Shown here: piece by piece, positions 19,939 to 30,632 of the stretch | Position numbering within the stretch: position 1 is the first letter of the stretch | Layout of the letters: the number at the start of each line of letters is the position of its first letter | NCBI GenBank assembly: GCA_032622095.1 | Contig: CP136064.1 | Location: 255,855,863 to 255,919,862 of the forward strand | Length of the DNA: 64,000 nucleotides | DNA from: Siphonodentalium dalli | Taxonomy: Eukaryota > Mollusca > Scaphopoda > Gadilida > Siphonodentaliidae | Direction: 5' to 3' | Made by a program: the position numbers and the translations under genes | The notes under the pieces: model-generated | What the model saw: only the letters and a program-made list of their open reading frames with translations | What the model was told of the DNA's origin: nothing | Database searches by the model: none

Positions 19939-20271
19939 ATGCATAATCCCAATTAACGATCGCAAATTACTATTTACTTGGCTTCAGGGGGGGATGGGGG
20001 GTGGTAAACATATTTGATTTGATTTGATTCGAGGAACCCACCCATCAAAGCTCCGAGTGATCAGATATTGATTTGAAGTCTATTATTTTTCACCACCGAT
20101 AATTTGAAGTGGCCCAGTAAACAGTCGATGAGAAGACTGTCATGGACCAAATTGCGGATAAAGATGGATAACTCTAAAATCAATTACTCAATTCTGATAA
20201 CTGAAACGGCATTTCAAAAAATGTTATTGGAATATGATGATATGGGGACCATCGAGTCAGATTGAGTACCT
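19939..20271 (+). repeat. Dispersed element K, plus copy
   Basis: Begins 'atgcataatc' and ends 'gattgagtacct'. It matches the minus strand of 35181-35616 through 'cgaggaacccacc(c/t)atcaaagct', 'agatattgattt', 'aagatggataactctaaaat' and 'atggggaccatc'. The copy here lacks roughly 100 bp present in the middle of the other. The coding potential and family are unknown. Confidence 0.65.
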
Positions 20272-22145
20272 TTATGTGGTATATTGAAGTAAATTGTTTT
20301 GAAAAAACAAACACAAATTCCAATGATTTAACCCATTTTTAGTTCACAAGGACAAAACATATTGAATTAATAGATGTTTGTTTTAGTCAGCGAAAATATT
20401 TTGAATAGGACTTCACAAATTTATTACTGGCACAGAAAGAAGGGGCATTAGTGTAACAATAAATGTAATAAACAAATAAAAGATAAGTTTTTTTTTACAT
20501 TAAAATCTACATTAAAAATAAAAGCAATTTGTTGTGTTATAATGCATATTTTTATTGTAAATTATGACGGGAAAAAAAATGCAAAACTCTGGGCTCTCTG
20601 GGGCTTTCTAGATGCTATGCAACAAGGCTCTCTGAATGCTAAAGGGTTAAATTAGGGCAATACTATAGATGCAGGGAAGTATGTTCCGTTACTCTTTGGT
20701 AACTATACACCACAGTTTTCCCATTTAGGTCAGATTTGAAACGCCCCATGGGGTGAAAAGTTCTTAAAATTATCATTGTATGACTCTATTGATTGGTATG
20801 TAATCTAATAAAACGCGTGCTAATAATAGATTAATGAAGGCCATGCTCTTCCTTTCTGTCGGATTAAAAGAATATCGCCGGAAAATTAACCTTGGTCTCG
20901 GACAAACTTCACGAACACTTGATGAATAAAGACTTGAACGACTTCAATGAGAATCAATGACACGGACAATCAGCGTGTGTTAAGCTTTATCCTGATTTTC
21001 CGTTGACTGTTGTTGCTATAGGTCAATTTGCTCATTATCAACCGCGGCTATAAAGCTCATTGTTGAAGAGAAGAAAGGTATTTGTCCGTTGTTTTTCTTA
21101 AACATATTGACAATGCGCGGTAAATTAGTGCATAGTTTTACAGTGCCCTCTCATCGCATCTATTCACGTGTTTATATATAACAGTGAATCGATGAATTGG
21201 ACCCATTATTGTTTGAGCACACTATTAACGAAGCGTGGACGTGGGAGGGGAGCTTGCCTTTATTTACCAAATAATTAAGCGGCCCACAATGGAATGTAAG
21301 AGCTTAAAAGCCATTTGTTATTCTATGTACAAAGTGCTCACTTGAATTCTCTAACTAACAGCCAGACACATTTAGAATCTTGTGCTTTTGTTCTGTGGTG
21401 AATACGCATTGTAGTTGCTTGTCAATCTACATAAATATGAAGCTGAAGTAATGTAAGTAAGTGTTTTTGGTTTCTATGTACAGTATGACTTTAATTCGCT
21501 TAAAAGGACCAAAGGCACTTGCAGTAGGTAAATGTGCAAATATATAAAAGTCTTTAAAAACATCACCACTAAAAAGAACATAGAGAAATAGATCCACCTT
21601 GTTCTTAAATTCATTATTGTTAGTTCTCCAATAAAAAAATTACATGTGTTGAAACCATTGACAAAACTGTTAGTGATTTGTCAATAAACATCGATAATCG
21701 TGTAGTATTTTACTCTGAATATGATTTTCTGAATATTTTTCAATGCTTTGACCTTTTTCAATGTTTACCGTCAAATTTTGATTAAAATGTGGTGACATAA
21801 TAGACTAAATGGAATTTCTGTGCAGCATGAACTCACTTCGAAGGCCTTGAGTTCCTTTAAAAAAAAAAAAAATCTGATCTTGACCCTTTGATTTTGAGAT
21901 TTAATACATGAGAAACACCTAACCTTTGAGTAATTCAGAGTTTGGGTTCCTATATCCGTCTGCAGTGGACTTAATAATTTTGAGCATGACCAAGCATGAC
22001 AATTACAGTTTTGCAGGTTATATTGACATGAGGCATCACAGAGCTTTTAATTGCAGAGCCCACAATGGAAAGCGAGAGCTTAAAAGCCATTTGTTATTCT
22101 ATGTACAAAGTGCTCACTCAAAACTTGTGTTTTTGTTCTGTATGA
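20272..22145. other. Long non-coding stretch with one local duplication
   Basis: No gene is recognised. Bases 21284-21402 and 22054-22145 share 'cccacaatggaa', 'gagcttaaaagccatttgtt' and 'ttctatgtacaaagtgctca', so they are a duplicated pair about 770 bp apart. The part 20850-21250 is free of the window's repeats and relatively complex. Confidence 0.4.
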
Positions 22146-22165
22146 CGCATGGCTGTTCGTCATGA

Positions 22166-22275
22166 ACCAGTCTCTTTAAAAGCCGAAGAAAATCCTATCA
22201 GATGTATCATGTACGTCTCTAGATCTCTTGCTCACTTTTCATTTCTATGACGATTCGCATTCCCAACATGAGGTA
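22166..22275 (+). repeat. Dispersed repeat, second copy
   Basis: 'cagtctctttaaaagccgaa' through 'cattcccaacatgaggtaat' matches 2908-3015. Confidence 0.55.
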
Positions 22276-22381
22276 ATAAACCGGTTCCAAATATGGAGTG
22301 AATTCCTGGCACAGTAACTGTGTGAGAATCGTAGAATTTGGTAGTAGTTATAAAAACAAGATGTGAAGGAATAATCAGTCA

Positions 22382-22783
22382 TTAACCCTTTACCCAACAA
22401 ACCGGCCAAAACCGGCCAAATAAAGCTGCAACAGCCTAAATTATCTTGGGTCTGTCTCAATAAAACCATACAAATATGGATATCATTGGAACCGGCTCCT
22501 TTACCACATTGTGATAGTTACAGCTATGCCCTGTGCCAATGCATTCTCTTATATATGCGAGTCGACCATAGGTCGCCTCGCATATATAAGAGAATGCATT
22601 GGCCTACAAAAAATCTTTTTTTTTAACACTTTTTACCATTTTTTCTTACATTCTTTAACAATTTTATAATTTTTAATGTGTTAAGCCAATGCATTCTCTT
22701 ATAAATGCGAGGCGACCTATGGTCGACTCGCATATATAAGAGAACGCATTGGCACAGGGCTCTTCTGTTGGGTAAAGGGTTAA
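22382..22783. mobile_element. Full-length TTAA-B element (402 bp)
   Basis: TTAA at both ends with inverted termini 'ccctttacccaaca' and 'tgttgggtaaaggg'. It carries two hairpins: 22536-22603 and 22684-22755, both built on 'caatgcattctcttatatat' and 'cgaccataggtcg'. A spacer of AT-rich sequence separates them. The left part has a unique segment with 'aaccggctcctttaccacat'. The copy at 34478-34857 is the same subtype in reverse orientation. TTAA target and CCC/GGG ends indicate a piggyBac-like non-autonomous element. Confidence 0.8.
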
Positions 22784-23026
22784 TATCGTTTACTGATAAA
22801 ATCTCAAAGATGATGTCTCCTATATTGCAATGAGTTTAATGAACTATGGATAAATCCCTGTATTCAGTTTTACAACATAACTTGTGTTTGACAATGCATG
22901 GGAAAATTGTCAACGTTTCATTGACCTCTGATCTCGCAATTTAAATATAACCAACCACAAAGCAGTCTGTCATTGTGATCCGCTTTTAAAAGAGATTGGA
23001 TTCTGCCTTGGAATGATCTGTTACTT
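22784..23026. other. Non-coding, no gene seen
   Basis: AT-rich spacer between the TTAA-B element and a Family C element. Nothing was recognised. Confidence 0.4.
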
Positions 23027-23045
23027 CATTAACTAATGAAATTGC

Positions 23046-23290
23046 CAAGCCTTGAAATACATGTAGTGTGTCTGTTATTTGCAGAATGAGGTCCCCAGAG
23101 GGTGAATTTAGTGATGCTATCCCGCATAGTGGGCTAGCATCAGCTAATTCACCCTCTAGGGACCTCATTCTGCTTACACCTCAGCAGAATGAGGTTCCCA
23201 GAGGGTGAATTTGGTGATGCTAGCCCGCTATGCAGGATAGCATCACTAAATTCACCCTCTGGGGACCTCATTCTGCAAATTCAAGGTTTG
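23046..23290. mobile_element. Family C, two-hairpin deletion derivative
   Basis: Left end 'caagccttgaaata', right end 'caaggtttg'. Two hairpins with stems 'gcagaatgaggtccccagag' / 'gacctcattctgc' are arranged in tandem and joined by 'ttacacctca'. The unique core of the full-length copy is absent. A perfect 19-bp direct repeat 'cattaactaatgaaattgc' flanks the element (23027-23045 and 23293-23311). Confidence 0.75.
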
Positions 23291-23888
23291 GTCATTAACT
23301 AATGAAATTGCACATGTTCTTCACCACTACATCATCATTTGATGATGGAACGAGTCAAACCGACTCTTAGTTCCCATAATTACATATAAGAGATTTACAT
23401 TTTTAGCTCACCTGAGATGAAGTCTCCGGTGGAGCTATAGTCATCACTTCTCGTCTGTCGTACCGTCCATCCGTCCATCCGTTTGTCAACAATTCTTTAA
23501 ACATCTTCTCCTCTGGAACCATAAGACCGAATGAGTTCATATTTGGTGTGGATGTTCCCTAGGTGACTCTCATTCAGATTTGTTCAAATGAGGTCACTTG
23601 GTCAAATAGTTGCGAGGCCAGGGCCATAACTCTTTCCCACCATAGTAATTCTTTTAAACATCTTCTTCAGAATGATAAGACCGAATGGATTCATATTTGG
23701 TGTGGATATTCCCTAGGTGACTCACATTCAGATTTGTTCAAATGAGTTCATTTGGTGATATAGTTGGGAAGCCAGGGTCATAACTCTTTCCCTCCATAGT
23801 AATTCTTAAAATGACTTCTTCTCAAATACCATTAGGCCAAATGGGTTCATATTTGGTATGAAGGATCCTTGGGTGACTGGGGTTCAGA

Positions 23889-24415
23889 TTTGTTTTTTTT
23901 TTAGATTTAACTCTTTATCTTTAACCAAAAAATAAGAAAAAAAGACAAACAATTATATTTAAAAAAATAAAGAATATTTTTAAAAAATGTGAAATTGTTT
24001 TTTATTAAAATATTTAAATGTATTTAACTCCATGGTCAATTGTTTAACATTTTTTGAAAATTGAAAAACTAATGCCATATCATTTCTGAAGGTTGTGCCC
24101 CCTCAAATTCACTGCTTCTGCCACCCTTGTCCCAAAAATAATATTTACTCAAATTCTTGACAGAGAATCATTAATAAGAATCATTTACTTTGGCTCTAAC
24201 TGTATGCGGGGTATGCCTATACATGTCAAGTTAAATCTGACATTTTTATAAACAATCACTGGAGGTCTGCTAGAGGTAATTATTTCCCAATTACAACAAC
24301 ATTCTATCATATGTATTGTTCAAATCTTTCAACAGGACATTTAACACTCCCACATCCACCTCCTCACTAGAACATAATTGGCAACCTTTAAAAGTGTCCT
24401 TTGAAAGAACCACCA
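23889..24415 (-). mobile_element. LINE 3' fragment with poly-A tail
   Basis: A run of nine T at 23889-23897 is the poly-A tail on the minus strand. Further in, the minus strand encodes a decayed C-terminal protein segment: CQLCSSEEVDV, then after a frame change a CP-containing piece, and finally FGTRVAEAVNLRGHNLQK followed by a stop near 24070. A CxxC...C motif near the end is seen in several LINE proteins. It replaced about 110 bp of the surrounding tandem repeat. Confidence 0.5.
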
Positions 24416-25019
24416 GCTCTATTTAGCTATTGAGGCTCCTTTGGCGATTGGGATTCAGATTTGCTCAATCAGGGTCACCAGGTCAAGTAGGTGCAAGGCC
24501 AGCTACATTACTCTTTCACTCCATAGTAATTCATGATATGTCTTCTATGCAAAATTAGAACCAAATGGCGTATGTTACTTATATTTGGTATGAAATAGTT
24601 CAAATTACCTTGGGTGACAGATTTGTGAAAATGGGATCACAAAGTCAAATAAGGGCAGAGCCAGAGACATAAATATTTCACTCCATAGTAATTCTTAAAA
24701 TCTGTTTGCAAGAATTAGTTGGCTTATTTAGCATGGAATGTTCTTGTTTGACTGCAATTCAGATTTTTTAAAATGGGGTCTCCTGGTCAAATAGGGGCCA
24801 AGTTGAAGGACATTTTCCCTCTTAATATGCTTCCTTAATTCACAAGGACCATCAGGTCTATTTTACTGATATTTCGTATGAAGGGTTCTTTGGTGTCTGG
24901 GATTCGAATTTATCAGATTGGGTCACCAGGTTAAATAGGGTGGGACCAGGGACATAACTATATGTCTCTATAGTAATTCTTAAAATGTCTTCTCAAGAGA
25001 GGTTGGACTATTTAGCTTA

Positions 25020-25907
25020 ATCCCCTGTCACACTCAGGTCGGCGTTTGCATTGTGCTGCAAAAGTATCAAAGCGCACACCTAAGCGCACTAAGGTCTCCA
25101 AGAACCGATCGGTGACGCAGTGGACACTGGCTACGACGGGCGAGGGTCTCCACGGTCACCCATAGGCACCAGAGCGCCGCGCTTGTTTTGTGCATGCACA
25201 AAACAAGCGCAGAGGCTCTGCGTTCTGACCAAGGCGTAGTAAGCTTACTGCAGTTGCAGATGAATTCTTGCTGTGGCCACGAGTAGCTTGTATCAGTCCT
25301 TGCTACGTCAACGGGGCGCTCATGTCGTTCGCGTTGCACTGTCAGAGCGCCGTGCTTGTTTTATGCATGCACAAAACAAGCGCAGAGTCTCGGCGTTCTG
25401 ACCAAGGCGTAGTAAGCTTACTGCAGTTGCAGAGGAATTCTTGCTGCGACCACGAGTAACTTGTATCCGTCCTTGCTACGTCAACGGGGCGCTCATGTCG
25501 TTCGCGTTGTGCTGTCGTTGCGACGGTACTGCGCCTGGTCAGAACGCCGAACCTCTGCGCTTGTTTTGTGCATGCACCGGACAGCTAATCTTTTGCGGAT
25601 TGTTGGGTATATTCCCCACAAACTAAAAACTGACTATGACTGGAGAACGCAGGAGACGCTATTTATACTCTCCGCGCCCACGCAGGGAGCGTTTTGCAAA
25701 CGTATTGAGAACGTACTAGCATCACAATGACAGCGACTTGAACGCAATAAGAGCGTGAGACTTGACAAAGTAGGAACGCAATAGGAGCATACTTTGTTTT
25801 TAAAGTTTGACAATTTTGGACAGTTATCGGCGCTCCTCCTGCGTGTTACTCATATTTTGGTACTTTTGCAGCGCAGTGCAAGCGGCGGCCTGAGTGTGAC
25901 AGGGGTT
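25020..25907. mobile_element. GC-rich DNA transposon with TTA target duplication (888 bp)
   Basis: Inverted termini 'atcccctgtcacactcagg' and 'cctgagtgtgacaggggtt' continue inward with 'gcaaaagtatcaaa' / 'ggtacttttgc'. TTA directly flanks both ends, matching the TWA duplication typical of PIF/Harbinger elements; this is an inference from a 3-bp site. The interior is far more GC-rich than its surroundings and carries a 173-bp duplication. It contains no transposase frame. Confidence 0.65.
25171..25516 (+). repeat. 173-bp duplication with 32-bp palindromes
   Basis: Units start 'agagcgcc' at 25171 and 25344. Each carries a palindrome 'gcttgttttgtgcatgcac' plus complement. At 25179-25210 the palindrome is perfect over 32 bp; at 25352-25383 it has two changes. 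A partial third palindrome arm lies at 25559-25577. The cores are 'gacgttctgaccaaggcg'-like and contain 'aagcttactgcagttgcag'. Confidence 0.8.
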
Positions 25908-26172
25908 TTACATAAGAGTATGGAGGATCCTTTAGTGACTGAGATTCAGATTTGTTAAAATGAGGTCAACCTGTCAATAAATGACAGGGCTATTTGTGTC
26001 TAATAAAATCATTGAAATACCAAATTCATTAAAACATCTACCTTGGAACCACCTGACTGATTAATCCGCCCGCCCCTATTCTGGTGCCCCCGACCATTTT
26101 CATTTTATTGATTTTGCAAAATTTGTACCCGTCCAATCTTATTATATGTTTTGTTGACTGCATGTCCATGTA

Positions 26173-26250
26173 CAGTAATGCCGACTAAATCCTGAAAAGT
26201 TACCCATAATTCTGCTGTGTTTAAGGAGTCGATTACTTAGGGCATTACTG
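26173..26250. mobile_element. MITE-A minimal derivative (78 bp)
   Basis: TA on both sides. Only 'cagtaatgc' remains of the left arm; the right arm is intact from 'cgactaaatcctgaaaag' to 'gggcattactg'. Confidence 0.75.
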
Positions 26251-26324
26251 TAGATGAAGAGTTCCTTAGTGGCTGTGAGTGATCTAGCATTCAAAACTAG
26301 TGTCCAACTAAAGCTGTTAACCCA

Positions 26325-26465
26325 TTAACCCTTCCATATCTGGAGCTTCCTGAAATTTTGTGAAAACCCTGTGTCCCATAGGAAGCCTCACATGAATTAG
26401 AGAATACATTGGCCTAACAATATTTACCTTGACCTTGTAAACCAGTACAAACTCTTATATATTAA
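26325..26465. mobile_element. TTAA-B element, truncated
   Basis: Starts TTAA + 'cccttccatatctggagctt' and continues through one degraded hairpin and 'caatatttaccttgaccttg'. It stops in the second hairpin ('aaactcttatatatta'). Confidence 0.65.
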
Positions 26466-26468
26466 AGG

Positions 26469-26790
26469 TTAGCGGTGGCAAGGTTTGACTTAAGCTGATT
26501 GTGACTGTAGTAGTGTAGAGTTAAGCGCTGTTCAAATATCGCATCCAGTTGTGACCCTTGAGCAAGGTCGCTCATACTGTGACTGGTTTGTACCACTCAT
26601 GCCTTACTCATGGGAGTACTTGGTGGAGAGTTGATGGATATTGTGAGTATGAATGTCAGTATGTAATCCTGATACTGACCTCGATTTGATTCAGGACTGG
26701 ATTACTTCCTCAGAGGAAGGAATGGCAAACGTGTCATGCCATTTGGATGGGGTAATAATCGATGTAAAGCGCATTGAATGGGGAAGAAAA
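26469..26790 (+). mobile_element. Possible tRNA-derived SINE
   Basis: A candidate A-box region ('tagcggtggcaaggt', about 26469) and B-box region ('gttcaaatatc', about 26529) are about 60 bp apart. They are followed by 'cccttgagcaaggtcgctca' and 'tgtaaagcgcattgaatggg'. This order is seen in many marine invertebrate SINEs. No clear tail or target duplication was found. The 94-codon frame from 26653 overlaps it and has no recognised domain. Confidence 0.4.
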
Positions 26791-26939
26791 CCCTCAACAA
26801 ATCAGGCCGTTAATATATTTAGTATATCAACCATGGTGCGACAAAACCCCTTTCATTTCTCAGTTATACTTGAACACAACAATGTCACATCACTCAACAC
26901 AAAATTTCCGCTAATTACTGCACTTCCATATTTATAAGA

Positions 26940-27925
26940 TCATGACGTTACGACCTCACTTCGCATTTAATGGTCAGTCATCCTCCGTACAGATATGTGC
27001 AAGGCTATCACACTAAAATCATTACGGCGTGTTTGTTTGTTATTCTGCGCAAAATCCAAGCAATCACAGTTTATTGAAGACTACATACATGTTTTATAAG
27101 CCAAAAATGATTTTCGTTATAATTTTGAACAATTAATCTAGGCCCAGTTAATGGTTTCATAACATTTGAATGTGACAAGCTTGGCCAAACTCACATGACT
27201 TCTATATGTGCAAATATGACAACCAAAAAATCTTTCACAAATTAAACTATAATTCATTCATAAGAGATAATCATTAATTGTGCACAACAAACATTCAATC
27301 TGCTGTTATATTTATTTTCATATCTAAAAACAGACTATCGTACATGATACAGTTTAGCGTTCAACAACCAAGTGAGGCTGTGACATCACACACTGTAAAG
27401 GGAGATAATATTTCTTCCAAAATGGTGGCGTCAAGTTACTCGCGTAATAGCTTGCGTGGGTTAGTTTGAGATGCCATATCTCCAATCTTGTGTGTATATA
27501 TTTTCGCTGAATCTTTACCCTCGAACAGAGAACAGCTTGCTTAATGCACTTTATTAAGCGATAGTTTCCTTCCCCTTTAAATAAATTAATAGTGGAATGC
27601 GCTATATAAAGTCATCGATTGTTATTATTGTTTACCTTTCGTCATTCTGTTATTATAATTCTAATATCCTTTATATGTGTACGGTCTTCATTCTGAACAT
27701 GTTTTCTCAGACTAATCCGGATCTCTCATCGAGACATCTCATCATTGGATGGATCGGACGTGAGTGTCGATGAAATATGTCATGATCTGTAAATACACAC
27801 AGCCAACAGTTCATTTACTCAACTCTTATCATTTAAGATTGGAAATTGTGCAGAAGGCTCCATGATTCCTGTTGTTTTCTGATCTAATTCTGTGAAGTAG
27901 GGCTTTTGAACATGATATTTTGAGC
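26940..27925. other. Non-coding, no gene seen
   Basis: AT-rich. The motif 'gcgctatataaagtcatcg' followed by 'ttattattg' (27599-27630) looks like a bare SINE or LINE tail. Nothing else was recognised. Confidence 0.4.
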
Positions 27926-29096
27926 CAAGTCTTGAAATAGTGTGTCTATCATTTGCCGAATGATGCCCCCAAAGGGTGAATTTAGTCACCCTATCCCACT
28001 CTGTGAGCTAGTATCACCAAATTAACCCTCTTGGGACCTCATTCTGGTCAGGCCTCAACTGCTATGGGAGACTTAGATGATGTTCATCCATTAGTCACCT
28101 CGAAACGTATTTTATCTTCTGCAAATTAGGGGATATAGTATCTTCCCAGAAGCAGGGACCAGCCTAGACCAGATTTTCAGGGCGAAATGACTTCGCCCTA
28201 CTATAAAAATAAGGCGAAGTGGCCGTTCTATAGGGCGAAGTGAGTCTACAAAATTTAAATTGATCAGTACTACGACAGGAGTCGCTATAGAACGAAAATA
28301 GGAGAGATGAAATATGTCAATTAAACTTATGAAACAATGGTTGAAATATGGAGTCATTATGTTCACTTCATGACCCTAACAACTATTAATAATACCCAAA
28401 TATAATTGTGAGAGGATAGCAGCATTTTATATCGTAATTGTGAGAGAATGACAGGATTTTATTTAATATTTTTCGGGTTGTTAAAAATGCCAACAATATT
28501 TATCAAACAGAAACGAAACGAAATCATGAACACTTTTACTGCGCTCTGTTAGTAATACCGTTCGAAATTTTAATATGCTTCACAAATGAATTTGTTTTAA
28601 AATTTCTTTAACCAAACTCCATAGAGGGAGTGATGAATTGACACATTGTGAGAGGTGTGAGTTGTAATCTTCATTGTAAGGTGTGGTAATCACGGTAATC
28701 TAAAAATAACAACAACCACATTAACACTTGAGGCCCGACGATGTTTTCACAGCTGCCAGTAATCAGACTCTGTTGTCAACATGCTTCCAGATTGGAGCAT
28801 TACAGGTGTTAATTGTTTTATAACACCATGATACACCCTGATAGTGGAGTATTGTGTGCAATCACAGTTGACAGTTGTAAATTATCATAAATTATTTGGG
28901 GCATTTTGCCGAATTTCGTCAGTCAACTTTGGAATTTTTAGGGCGACTTGAACTTTGCCCGACTGCAAAAATAAGGCGAAGCGGACGGCGCTAGGGCGAA
29001 GAAGTCGCCCACGTCGCCCTCTCGGCTGGTCCCTGCCCAGAAGGGAAAAAGTAACTAACACAATGTTAATTTGAGGCTATAGATACTTCCCAGAAG
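27926..29096. mobile_element. Family C element, 3' truncated, carrying a hAT-like insertion
   Basis: Left end 'caagtcttgaaatagtgtg' with a complete hairpin (27957-28046), then the core ('ctcaactgctatgggagac', 'cattagtcacctcga', 'gcaaattaggggatatag'). The core is split at 28153-29035 and resumes with 'gggaaaaagtaact' and 'gaggctatagatacttccca'. The second hairpin is missing; the element stops where segment H begins (29097). Confidence 0.65.
28153..29035. mobile_element. Non-autonomous hAT-like DNA transposon (883 bp)
   Basis: Ends 'cagggaccagcc' and 'ggctggtccctg' are perfect inverted repeats. A perfect 8-bp target duplication CCCAGAAG flanks it (28145-28152 and 29036-29043). Subterminal regions repeat 'gggcgaa(a/g)tg' and 'ataaggcgaag' on both sides. 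This is the cleanest hAT signature in the window. No transposase; the small minus-strand frame at 28112-28366 crosses the left boundary. Confidence 0.85.
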
Positions 29097-29550
29097 ATTG
29101 GTTTGTCAGCTTCAGACAAATCAGACTGGGGCCACCCTAGACACCCCTCTGGCAATGCCTCTTGATATTTGTGCGGCCACTCTAATATCCTCAGTCACTT
29201 GCCCAACCATGTTAATTAGCAGAAATATGCCTTGGCCCGAATGTTTTCCTCAGCTATAAAGCCTAGCATCTGAATAGTTGATTGTTCTACGCATTTAACT
29301 TCAGTTTACTAATGGATCTGGCTGAAAATTGCTGATTATCATGATGGTCCTTGTTATATCAGTAGCCCTTGGCATTCAACATTTATTTGCGGACTTCCAC
29401 AGTGTGACACTAAGACAATGTCTAGCAAATTGTTTTAATTTAGCATATAATATTGGCAAGCTCTGAGATTTGCCTCTGACAGCGACACATGTAAATAATA
29501 GCCAACAAAATTTAATTTTTACCTTTGCTCAACCAACAGCCAACGTTATA
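29097..29550 (+). repeat. Duplicated segment H, copy 1
   Basis: Starts 'ttggtttgtcagcttcagac' and ends just before the MITE-A at 29551. It shares with 29770-30830 the motifs 'ctggggccacc', 'cagaaat(a/t)tgccttgg(c/t)c', 'ttgctgattat', 'gatggtccttgttat', 'gacactaagacaat' and 'aaaatttaatttt(t/g)cctt'. It lacks the two insertions found in the second copy. Confidence 0.65.
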
Positions 29551-29763
29551 CAGTAATGCCCTAAATAATCGACTCCTTAACCACAGCAGAATTTTGGGTT
29601 ATTTTTCAGGATTTAGTCGGAAATATGGCTTGTTACCATTCATCGGAAAGCTCTCACTGAGAGCTTTCCGATGAATGGCAACAAGCCATATTTCCGAATA
29701 AATCCTGAATAATTACCCATAATTCTGCTGTGGTTAAGGAGTCGATTATTTAGGGCATTACTG
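29551..29763. mobile_element. MITE-A reference copy (213 bp)
   Basis: Best preserved member. TA flanks both sides, the TIR is 'cagtaatgccctaaataatc', and the arms extend all the way to the centre ('aagctctcactgagagctt'), so the element is practically one long hairpin. TA target and very long inverted repeats suggest mobilisation by a Tc1/mariner-type enzyme (inference). The 72-codon minus frame across it is an inverted-repeat artefact. It sits exactly at the junction between the two copies of segment H. Confidence 0.85.
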
Positions 29764-29989
29764 TATTTGACAGGTTGGTTTGTCAGCTGCAGAAAAATCT
29801 GACTGGGGCCACCCCAGACACCGCTATGGCTGCGCCGTACAGCGACTATAATCATCATCAGTCACTTGCCCAGCCAAGTTAAATAGCAGAAATTTGCCTT
29901 GGTCCGAATGTTTTCCTCAGCTAAAAAGCATACATTTTCTAGATTGATCTATGCTGTTAACTTCAGTTTACAATTGGAACTTTGTCCAT

Positions 29990-30345
29990 TATCATGGAAG
30001 ACTTTGGTTAGCTTTGGTGTTCTGAACTGGTTCTCCAGCGAATTGCGACAGATAGACTGCACAACCAGAAAGCTTTTAGCTGCATATGGGGTTCATGACA
30101 CGAAAGCAGATGTAGAAAGGCTCTACACACCCAGAAAAGAAGGCGTAGAGGATTGATTGAAATAGAAGCAGCGTTCAAAACATCGATCATTGGACTTGAA
30201 AAATACATACAGTCATCAAGGGTCATTAACATCAAAGCAGTTGAGAGGTATGAAAATACGAAGAACAAACACTCAATAACCAAACAAGCAGCAAAAATAA
30301 GAGAAGATCATGAAATAGTTAATCAACCGAACAAGCTAGAACATT
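29990..30345 (+). pseudogene. LINE reverse transcriptase-related fragment with frameshift
   Basis: The first frame gives WFSSELRQIDCTTRKLLAAYG followed by a piece ending in DVERLYTPRKEG and a premature stop. A second frame from 30153 gives IEIEAAFKTSIIGLEKYIQS and a Lys-rich tail to 30347. The pattern 'ID..TRKLL..YG...DV.RLY.PRKEG..GL..IE' is characteristic of the region after the polymerase domain in a family of animal LINE proteins. The single-base frame break at about 30140 and the lack of either end show it is dead. Confidence 0.65.
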
Positions 30346-30528
30346 AAAAAACCGTCTACGAGATAAAATACAATCAAAACGGAAAACAAGACTAGAAAGT
30401 AAACCTCAGCATGGCCAGCACACTTTGTATATGGGGGGTGAAAACATCGACAATGCAGCATCATATCAATGGCTATGCTGCGCTGACTGAACATTGCTGA
30501 TTATGAAGATGGTCCTTGTTATCTCAGT

Positions 30529-30632
30529 AAGCCTTGAAATAGGATGTCTGTCATTTGCATAGCGGGGTAGCATCACTAAATTCACCCTCTGTGGACCTCA
30601 TTCTGCAAATGACAGACACCCTATTTCAATGC
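30529..30632. mobile_element. Family C minimal derivative (104 bp)
   Basis: Ends 'aagccttgaaatagg' and 'cctatttcaatgc' with only half of one hairpin inside. 'tatctcagta' flanks both sides (30519-30528 and about 30635-30645). The unoccupied sequence is visible in segment H copy 1. Confidence 0.7.

Larger units (their letters stand above)
23401..25995 (+). repeat. Degenerate 154-bp tandem repeat element, twice interrupted
   Basis: Opens with 'tagctcacctgagatga' and 'ccgtccatccgtccatccg', then units of about 154 bp containing 'catatttggtgtggat', 'attcagatttgttcaaatg', 'catagtaattctt' and 'atcttctcc'. The 'attcagattt' anchors are at 23572, 23726, about 23882, about 24450, 24755 and later. The array is broken by a LINE fragment (23889-24415) and a DNA transposon (25020-25907) and resumes to about 25995. 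The opening motif is, from memory, common in mollusc genomes. No protein is encoded. Confidence 0.65.

Noticed and set aside
25067-25730. Overlapping frames rich in Cys and 'ALVLCMHKTSA'
   Set aside because: They arise from the 173-bp GC-rich duplication within the transposon and occur on both strands.
26653-26937. 94-codon plus frame as a possible gene
   Set aside because: It overlaps a likely SINE, lacks splice or promoter context and has no recognisable domain.
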